From: Prolixibacteraceae bacterium UBA5740
Lineage (GTDB): Bacteria > Bacteroidota > Bacteroidia > Bacteroidales > Prolixibacteraceae
Reading direction: 5' to 3'
Assembly (NCBI GenBank): GCA_002419285.1
Contig: DIFU01000087.1
Span: 1 to 20,856 of the forward strand
Length of the DNA: 20,856 nt
The translations under genes and the position numbers were made by a program. The notes below the pieces were generated by a model. The model did no database searches. It had not been told where the DNA came from and saw only the letters and a list, made by a program, of their open reading frames with translations. Positions 15,862-20,856 of this stretch are shown piece after piece (position 1 is the stretch's first letter; every line of letters begins with the position of its first letter).

Positions 15862-16800
15862 CTAGAGAGGGGAAAGTTTTCCGATCGTTTCATTGTATTC
15901 TGTGACAAGCCGGTCAATGATGGTTGAAACGGGCTCAATCTTGTCAATCATGGCAGAAACCTGTCCTATTTCCAGCTCACCTTCATCGAGGTCACCTTCA
16001 AAGATTCCTTTCCTGGCCCTGCCTTTGCCCAAAATTAAGGACAGTTCTTCCTTTGATGCCCCACTTTGTTCAGCTTCATCGATCTTTTCAAAGAATTTGT
16101 TTTTGATCAATCTGACCGGAGCAAGCTTTTTTAGCGCCAATTTGGTGTCGCCTTCCTTAAGTGAGGTGATCAGCTGCTTAAAGCCAGGATGTGCCGACGA
16201 TTCTTCGGATACGGCAAACAGGGAGCCAATCTGGACCCCTTCGGCGCCAAGTGCCATGGCTGCCGCTATTGACCTGCCACTCGCAATCCCTCCAGCTGCA
16301 ATCAGTGGAAGGGAGGTCGCCTTTCTTACGGCAGGAATCAATGCCATGGTGGTGGTTTCGTCCCGTCCGTTGTGACCCCCGGCCTCAAATCCCTCAGCCA
16401 CGATGGCGTCGACGCCAGCCTGCTCGCATTTGACAGCAAAATGGGAACCTGAAACTACATGAGCCACAATGATCCCTCTCTCTTTCATCCAGCCTGTCCA
16501 TTTTGCCGGACTTCCGGCAGAGGTAAACACGATCGGAACCTTCTCGTCGGCGATGATTTGCATAATGGTATCCATCTCAGGGTAAAGAAGAGGCACATTC
16601 ACTCCAAACGGTTTGATGGTGGCAAGCCGGGTTTTGTGGATGTGATCCCGAAGTGTTTCCGGATGCATAGACCCGGCACCAAGTAGACCAAGTCCTCCGG
16701 CTTCACTGACTGCAGATGCCAGGCGCCAGCCCGAACACCAAACCATCCCTCCCTGGATAATTGGGTAACGGATCGAGAAAAGTTCACATATTCTGTTCAT
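15862..16800 (-). CDS. Nitronate monooxygenase / FabK-like FMN flavoprotein
   Basis: TIM-barrel FMN enzyme of 312 residues. It starts MNRICELFSIRYPIIQGGM, a start shared with Bacteroidota homologues, so I prefer the ATG at 16800 over an open-frame ATG at 16890 that would overlap dacA. VWCSGWRLASAVSEAGGLG lies at 20-37. The FMN and catalytic region AEGFEAGGHNGRDETTT at 135-150 carries the conserved His H143. AAGGIASG (168-175) and GAEGVQIGS (185-193) are phosphate-binding loops. The family includes nitronate monooxygenases and enoyl-ACP reductase II (FabK); the EAGGH-x-G motif occurs in both, so the reaction is not settled. It follows dacA by 55 bases on the same strand and converges on the DUF2027-Smr gene. 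Confidence 0.88.
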   Translation of the reverse strand: MNRICELFSIRYPIIQGGMVWCSGWRLASAVSEAGGLGLLGAGSMHPETLRDHIHKTRLATIKPFGVNVPLLYPEMDTIMQIIADEKVPIVFTSAGSPAKWTGWMKERGIIVAHVVSGSHFAVKCEQAGVDAIVAEGFEAGGHNGRDETTTMALIPAVRKATSLPLIAAGGIASGRSIAAAMALGAEGVQIGSLFAVSEESSAHPGFKQLITSLKEGDTKLALKKLAPVRLIKNKFFEKIDEAEQSGASKEELSLILGKGRARKGIFEGDLDEGELEIGQVSAMIDKIEPVSTIIDRLVTEYNETIGKLSPL

Positions 16801-16855
16801 GGTAATTGAATGGTATGTGGAAATGGGTTGTTCTGAAACCGGTTTTATTGCTTCC

Positions 16856-17659
16856 CTAACTTGAGGATCCCTTTGCCGTGTCAGTCTCAATGAGATAGTT
16901 GTTCAGCACCTGGATCAGGGTGTCTTTGTCAGGTATTCGGGTGATATTTCCACTGTCGACGACAGATACATTTCCCGTTTCTTCTGAAATGACCAGTGCA
17001 ATGGCATCCGAAGCTTCAGTGATGCCGATCGCAGCCCTGTGACGCAACCCCATGCTTTTGTCGACTTCCTTGTGTGTCAGCGGGAGAATGCACCCGGCAG
17101 CCACAATCAGGTTGTTTTTGATGATCACTGCCCCGTCGTGCAGTGGAGTGTTCTTGAAAAAAATCGTGGAGAGCAGTGGCTGACTAATTCTGGCATTGAT
17201 TAGTTCACCTGTGGCAATTTGTTCGGCCAGTTCCGACCTGCGGGTTATAACCATGATGGCACCTGTCAGCGTCCGTGAAAAGAAAAAGGCTGTTTTTGCC
17301 AATTCCGGAACAATGCCCGTATCGCTGGTCAATTTTCCGAAGTGAAACAGTTTGTCAAGTGAAAGTAACCTGATAAGGTGGTTGTGGCTGCCAATATAGA
17401 GCAGGAATCTCCTGATCTCGGGATGAAAAATGATGATTAAGGCAAGAACCCCAACGCCAATGAACTGGCCGATGATCGAACTCAGGAGTTCCATTCCGAG
17501 TGACCTGACAATCACCCACATAATATAGACCAGAAAAAATCCAATCACGATATTAAATGCGACCGTTCCCTTGATTAACCTGTAGATCTGATATAGCAAA
17601 AAAGCTACCAGGAAAATATCGATGATATCAAGAAACCGGATATGAATAAATGAGAGCAT
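16856..17659 (-). CDS. dacA: Diadenylate cyclase, CdaA-type
   Basis: Membrane enzyme that joins two ATP into the messenger c-di-AMP. The 267-residue protein has three hydrophobic segments at about residues 10-29, 33-51 and 62-80, then the DAC domain. Catalytic and ATP-binding motifs are complete: LHDGAVII with D175-G176-A177 and GLRHRAAIG with R206-H207-R208. The family's usual link segment HPEIRRFLLYIG is at 79-90. It follows folP on the same strand after 91 bases, a pairing common in Bacteroidota. The spacer contains a -7 box and a small hairpin, so dacA may have its own promoter. c-di-AMP usually governs potassium and turgor balance and wall integrity. High certainty. Confidence 0.95.
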   Translation of the reverse strand: MLSFIHIRFLDIIDIFLVAFLLYQIYRLIKGTVAFNIVIGFFLVYIMWVIVRSLGMELLSSIIGQFIGVGVLALIIIFHPEIRRFLLYIGSHNHLIRLLSLDKLFHFGKLTSDTGIVPELAKTAFFFSRTLTGAIMVITRRSELAEQIATGELINARISQPLLSTIFFKNTPLHDGAVIIKNNLIVAAGCILPLTHKEVDKSMGLRHRAAIGITEASDAIALVISEETGNVSVVDSGNITRIPDKDTLIQVLNNYLIETDTAKGSSS

Positions 17660-17718
17660 CAGGCTGCGGCATTAAAATGTGATTAAGATTGAAGTTTCCA
17701 GGTGAAATTCAATCAGGC

Positions 17719-17743
17719 AAAAATTACCATTCCATAAGGAATG
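17719..17743 (-). terminator. Small hairpin with T-run after folP (weak terminator)
   Basis: CATTCC (17728-17733) and GGAATG (17738-17743) pair perfectly around the loop ATAA. On the minus strand GTAA and five T follow (complement of 17719-17723). The six-base stem is short, so it may reduce rather than stop read-through into dacA. It begins eight bases past the folP stop. Confidence 0.4.
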
Positions 17744-17745
17744 CT

Positions 17746-17753
17746 CAAAGTTA
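17746..17753 (-). promoter_or_regulatory. Bacteroidota -7 box TAACTTTG, candidate dacA promoter
   Basis: Perfect TAnnTTTG match whose first bases are the folP stop codon. A start near 17740 would give dacA a leader of about 80 bases and would fall inside the small hairpin. The nearest TTG upstream (17768-17766) is only 12 bases away, too close for a standard -33 element. Confidence 0.4.
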
Positions 17754-18626
17754 TAATGATTCTTTCAATTGCAGAAAGATTCGTAATGCATCCACAGCTT
17801 CCTTTACATCATGTACACGCAGAATATCTGCTCCGCCCAACAGTGCCAGGGTGTTTACGACGGTAGTTCCGTTCAGGGCATTTTCCGGATCGGTGTCAAG
17901 TGCCCTGTATACCATGGATTTACGGCTTAATCCTACTACTACCGGTAATTGGAATACCTTGAGGGAATCGAGACGGTTGAGTAGTTTGTAATTGTGGTCT
18001 AGGTTTTTCCCGAAGCCAAACCCGGGATCAATCATGATATCGGCGGCACCGTATTTGGCCAGTTTCCTGACGCCCTCACTGAGAGATGCCGATACTTCCC
18101 TGACCACATCCTGGTAATATGGATTATCCTGCATCGTTTCAGGGGTTCCCTGAATATGGCAAAGAATATAGGGAACCTGCAACCGGCCAATGGTTTCAAA
18201 CATATTGAAGTCCATGGTCCCACCTGAAATGTCGTTGATGATGACAGGTCCAATCTCGTCAACGATCCTTTCGGCAACCCATGCCCGCCAGGTGTCCACC
18301 GAAAGTGCCACATCCGGGAAATGCGACCTGATTGATTTGGCATGTGGAAGTAGCCTTTCCAATTCTTCCTTTGCAGTGGTTTGACTGGAACCTGGACGGG
18401 TTGAAACTGCCCCAATATCTATGATGGAGGCTCCTTCTTCCAGCATGGTTTCCACCCTTTCAAGCACTTCAGATTCACTGTTCAAGGTGCCCCCATCGTA
18501 AAAAGAATCGGGAGTCAGGTTAATTATTCCCATAATACATGGAATGGAGAGGTCCAAAATGCCATCCCCGATATTTATGGTGTGCTTGCGTTTTAAAAAA
18601 TTCCCTGCTGATTGTGTGATTAGCAT
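17751..18626 (-). CDS. folP: Dihydropteroate synthase
   Basis: Condenses p-aminobenzoate with hydroxymethyl-dihydropterin diphosphate in folate synthesis; the target of sulfonamides. The 291-residue TIM barrel has both classical signatures: IMGIINLTPDSFYDGG (31-46, Asn for the diphosphate) and IDIGAVSTRPGSS (69-81). VALSVDTWRA holds the pterin-pocket Asp near 111, followed by NDISGG (131-136), MIDPGFGFGKN (198-208) and VVGLSRKSM (230-238, with the catalytic-type Lys). DILRVHDV near the C-terminus is also usual. In the loop after NDISGG the common MHM-[RK]-G is written CHIQG, a mild departure. ATG at 18626 is preceded by a good -7 box. It is the first gene of the folP-dacA-flavoprotein run. 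Confidence 0.95.
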   Translation of the reverse strand: MLITQSAGNFLKRKHTINIGDGILDLSIPCIMGIINLTPDSFYDGGTLNSESEVLERVETMLEEGASIIDIGAVSTRPGSSQTTAKEELERLLPHAKSIRSHFPDVALSVDTWRAWVAERIVDEIGPVIINDISGGTMDFNMFETIGRLQVPYILCHIQGTPETMQDNPYYQDVVREVSASLSEGVRKLAKYGAADIMIDPGFGFGKNLDHNYKLLNRLDSLKVFQLPVVVGLSRKSMVYRALDTDPENALNGTTVVNTLALLGGADILRVHDVKEAVDALRIFLQLKESL

Positions 18627-18662
18627 ATGGCAATCCTTTGTTCGTTATATACTAATTAGTTG

Positions 18663-18670
18663 CAAATGTA
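18663..18670 (-). promoter_or_regulatory. Bacteroidota -7 box TACATTTG for folP
   Basis: Perfect TAnnTTTG match on the minus strand, 36 bases ahead of the folP ATG. This would give a leader of about 30 bases. A TTTG lies upstream (18687-18684) but only 13 bases from the box, closer than the usual spacing. The 105-base region also serves the divergent DUF1599 gene, for which no perfect box was found. Confidence 0.5.
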
Positions 18671-18731
18671 AAATAAAACCCTTCAAAATAGTCATTTTTT
18701 CATATTTTTATGCCTTTTAAGAAACGAAAGA

Positions 18732-19268
18732 ATGGATCAGACAATTCAGCAATATCAGCAGGTTATGGCTGTATGCCGTGAGGTTTTTAAAAATAAAATG
18801 AAAGACTATGGCACTGCCTGGCGAATACTTCGTCCCGAATCCATTACCGACCAGATATATATCAAAGCCCGTCGTATCAGGAGCATTGAGGACAAGGGGG
18901 TGATGAAAGTTGATGAAGATCCAAGGGATGAGTTTATTGGTATAGTCAATTATTCGATCATTGGATTGATCCAGTTAGGCCTTGGAACCTCTGAGGATGA
19001 AATTGATCCGGATAGCGCCATCCAACTTTATAACCAGTATTTCCAGAAGGCTTTGGAGCTGATGCAGGCCAAAAACCACGACTACGAAGAAGCCTGGCGC
19101 AGCATGCGTATCAGCAGTTATACCGACCTCATCCTGATGAAAATCAAACGAACCAAACAGATCGAAGATAATAAAGGGAAAACACTGGTGTCAGAAGGGG
19201 TTGATGCCAATTATCTGGATATGGTCAACTATGCCATGTTCGCCCTGATAAAGACCGATTTTAAATAA
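18732..19268 (+). CDS. DUF1599 protein with two internal repeats
   Basis: A soluble, probably all-helical protein of 178 residues and unknown function. It contains two copies of one unit at about residues 8-82 and 99-174. Each has a DY-x2-AWR-x3-R core (KDYGTAWRILRPESITD; HDYEEAWRSMRISSYTD), then K-x2-R-x3-IED and finally a D-x2-[MI]-VNY segment. The acidic residues recur at equal places, recalling helical nucleotide-binding or NTP-pyrophosphatase-like domains, but that is inference. The family is also listed, as I recall, as a nucleotide-modification-associated domain (Nmad1). It lies 15 bases upstream of the BT_3928-type gene, followed by tpiA, an order I recall from other Bacteroidota. Family likely, function open. 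Confidence 0.82.
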   Translation: MDQTIQQYQQVMAVCREVFKNKMKDYGTAWRILRPESITDQIYIKARRIRSIEDKGVMKVDEDPRDEFIGIVNYSIIGLIQLGLGTSEDEIDPDSAIQLYNQYFQKALELMQAKNHDYEEAWRSMRISSYTDLILMKIKRTKQIEDNKGKTLVSEGVDANYLDMVNYAMFALIKTDFK

Positions 19269-19283
19269 TGCAAATAATTTATA

Positions 19284-20411
19284 ATGAAGATTGTAGCGCA
19301 CATTGCCCGTATATTGGTTGGGATTACTTTCATTTTTTCAGGATTCGTTAAGGGAATTGATCCTTGGGGATCAGCCTATAAGTTCATTGACTATTTCAAG
19401 GTAATGGGCCTCGAATTTTTGGATGAGTTGGCGTTTCCCCTGGGAATACTGCTTGCCTTCGCTGAATTCCTTATTGGCGCGACGCTGCTTTTTGCAATGA
19501 ACGTGAAATTGTTTAGCTGGGGAGCACTGATCTTTATGGCTTTCTTTACTCCGTTGACATTATGGATTGCCGTTAAGAATCCGGTGACTGATTGTGGATG
19601 CTTCGGGGATGCACTGGTTATTTCCAACTGGGAAACATTTTATAAGAATATTGTGCTGATTGTACTTGCAATCATCGTTTTTCTTTGGCGAAAGAAGCTA
19701 AAACCCTTTTCTAAAAGTATATGTCATGGTGCCGGTTATATTGTTATTCTTGCCTATGTGTTAATTGTCGGTTACTCGGCTTATCATGAACCTGTGATCG
19801 ATTTCAGACCCTACAAGGTTGGCGTGAATATCCCTGAAGCCATGATGGTTCCAGAGGATGCTCCCCAGGATGTGTATGAAAATATCTTCTTTTACAAGAA
19901 CAGGAATACCGGCGAGGTTGAAAAGTTTACCGAGGAGAATTACCCATGGAATGATACCCTCAACTGGGTTTTCGATAGCATGGAGGGCAACCTGATCAGT
20001 AAAGGTTTCACCCCGCCAATCAAGAATTTTGTTGTGGAAACTCAGGAGGGAGAGAATATTTATGATTTCTTCCTGTACGACGAAAATTACGTCTTCATTT
20101 TGGTAGCATACGATATCAACAAGTCATCGAGGAAAAACCAGGACAAAATCAATAATCTGGCAACCTGGGCTACCAATGAAGGATATTCATTTATTTGCCT
20201 TACATCCTCCTTGTTTGAGGATTGTACACGTTTTTCAGTGGAAACAGGTGCCCCTTATGAATTTTTTCATGCCGATGAAATCGACCTTAAAACCATGATC
20301 AGGTCAAATCCCGGGTTGTTGGTTTTGAAGGAAGGGACCATTGTCGCCAAGTTTTCGAGGAATGCGATCCCAACACCGGATGATTTTGTTGAGGGATTCC
20401 TGAAAAAATAG
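19284..20411 (+). CDS. BT_3928-type DoxX/MauE-like membrane protein with thioredoxin-like tail
   Basis: A 375-residue inner-membrane protein of unknown function. Hydrophobic segments lie at about 5-21, 48-70, 78-97, 121-136 and 149-165. The first four form a DoxX/MauE-like bundle (ITFIFSGFVKGIDPWGSAYK is the DoxX opening). Between helices 3 and 4 sits DCGCFGD (103-109), with two cysteines spaced C-x-C. Residues from about 170 on are probably extracytoplasmic and have a thioredoxin-like order of strands (FILVAYDI, SFICLTSS) ending in NPGLLVLKEGTIVAKFS, but no CxxC motif. DoxX/MauE relatives take part in thiol or quinone redox chemistry, which I infer could apply here. It follows the DUF1599 gene by 15 bases. 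Confidence 0.8.
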   Translation: MKIVAHIARILVGITFIFSGFVKGIDPWGSAYKFIDYFKVMGLEFLDELAFPLGILLAFAEFLIGATLLFAMNVKLFSWGALIFMAFFTPLTLWIAVKNPVTDCGCFGDALVISNWETFYKNIVLIVLAIIVFLWRKKLKPFSKSICHGAGYIVILAYVLIVGYSAYHEPVIDFRPYKVGVNIPEAMMVPEDAPQDVYENIFFYKNRNTGEVEKFTEENYPWNDTLNWVFDSMEGNLISKGFTPPIKNFVVETQEGENIYDFFLYDENYVFILVAYDINKSSRKNQDKINNLATWATNEGYSFICLTSSLFEDCTRFSVETGAPYEFFHADEIDLKTMIRSNPGLLVLKEGTIVAKFSRNAIPTPDDFVEGFLKK

Positions 20412-20464
20412 TTAAGATCAGGTTTTTGCGGTCTGTGTGACATTCAATTTAGGATCATGGATCT

Positions 20465-20472
20465 TACTTTTG
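20465..20472 (+). promoter_or_regulatory. Bacteroidota -7 box TACTTTTG for tpiA
   Basis: Perfect TAnnTTTG match 41 bases ahead of the tpiA ATG, predicting a leader of about 35 A-rich bases. No convincing -33 TTG at the right spacing; the nearest TTTG (20425-20428) is too far upstream. It suggests tpiA is transcribed apart from the preceding pair. Confidence 0.5.
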
Positions 20473-20513
20473 GTCTCAAGAAATATTAAAAAAAACAGAT
20501 AAAATTCAACACG

Positions 20514-20856
20514 ATGAGAAAGAAAATTGTAGCAGGTAACTGGAAGTGCAATACCACCGTCCAGGCTGGCCTTGAGCTGGCAAAAGATGTGATGGCAAAA
20601 GTGAAGGAATCAGGTGATCCTGAAGTTCAGGTGGTTGTTTGTCCTCCCTTTGTCCATATCACCGGAGTGGCAGGGGTTGTCGATGGGGTCCAGGTTAAAG
20701 TGGGTGCCCAAAACTGTGCCGCCGAACCCAAAGGTGCCTATACTGGCGAAGTTTCTGCCGAAATGGTAAAGTCAACCGGATCCGACTACGTTAGTCTCGG
20801 TCATTCAGAGCGTCGTGAGTATTATGGCGAAACCAGTGCAACGCTAAACAAGAAAC
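20514..20856 (+). CDS. tpiA: Triose-phosphate isomerase, N-terminal part
   Basis: Glycolytic enzyme that interconverts dihydroxyacetone phosphate and glyceraldehyde 3-phosphate. The window holds the first 114 residues and cuts the gene before the catalytic Glu and the flexible loop 6. Present are IVAGNWKCN with the catalytic Lys K11, GAQNCAAEPKGAYTGEVSA near residue 64 and SLGHSERREYYGET with the catalytic His H97. Most family members read NWKMN or NWKLN; here the residue after Lys is Cys (C12). ATG at 20514 follows an A-rich stretch and a good -7 box. High certainty despite truncation. Confidence 0.95.
   Translation, partial: MRKKIVAGNWKCNTTVQAGLELAKDVMAKVKESGDPEVQVVVCPPFVHITGVAGVVDGVQVKVGAQNCAAEPKGAYTGEVSAEMVKSTGSDYVSLGHSERREYYGETSATLNKK

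Noticed and set aside
16801..16890. 30-residue N-terminal extension of the flavoprotein frame
   Set aside because: It would overlap the dacA 3' end and has no likeness to the family; homologues begin at MNRI, coded at 16800.

Overview
The window is a stretch of core chromosome from a member of the Bacteroidota, most likely the Bacteroidales/Marinilabiliales side. The lineage call rests on several things: families largely confined to that phylum (DUF6089, a DUF2027-Smr fusion, the DUF1599 and BT_3928-type pair, a CBS protein next to NAD kinase), a eukaryote-type GT3 glycogen synthase, A-rich starts without clear Shine-Dalgarno sequences, and several perfect matches to the phylum's TAnnTTTG -7 promoter box. 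I see no tRNA, rRNA, CRISPR array, insertion sequence, integrase or phage gene. No gene-free stretch exceeds 300 bases.

Layout. Positions 1-179 hold the 3' end of a phosphotransferase-like gene. Facing it on the minus strand is glgA (GT3) followed 13 bases later by murI. A strong intrinsic terminator at 3079-3110 separates this pair from a minus-strand envelope operon that reads DUF6089 protein, uppS, bamA, skp-like 1, skp-like 2 (8471 down to 3132). A second hairpin terminator at 8657-8687 lies between that operon and the minus-strand CBS-nadK pair. The CBS gene appears to use a TTG start. Divergent from it, on the plus strand, are pdxJ and an alpha/beta hydrolase with no gap between them. 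Their 3' end meets malQ head-on with only two bases between the stop codons. A Gfo/Idh/MocA oxidoreductase lies upstream of malQ on the same strand. Divergent from it is the DUF2027-Smr gene. Next comes a minus-strand run of folP, dacA and a nitronate-monooxygenase-like flavoprotein. The window closes with plus-strand DUF1599, a BT_3928-type DoxX-like membrane protein, and the start of tpiA.

How the genes fit together. One block builds the envelope: UppS makes the polyprenyl carrier precursor, BamA inserts outer-membrane proteins, two Skp-like chaperones escort them, and MurI supplies D-glutamate. GlgA and MalQ concern alpha-glucan storage and remodelling. NadK, PdxJ and FolP are cofactor enzymes, and DacA makes the second messenger c-di-AMP.

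I did not find a clearly new multi-gene system. The most interesting observations are a Gly/Tyr repeat inside a BamA barrel loop, the internally duplicated DUF1599 protein beside a fused DoxX/thioredoxin-like membrane protein, the eukaryote-type glycogen synthase inserted next to the envelope genes, and two spacers with the same layout of -7 box, hairpin and T-run.
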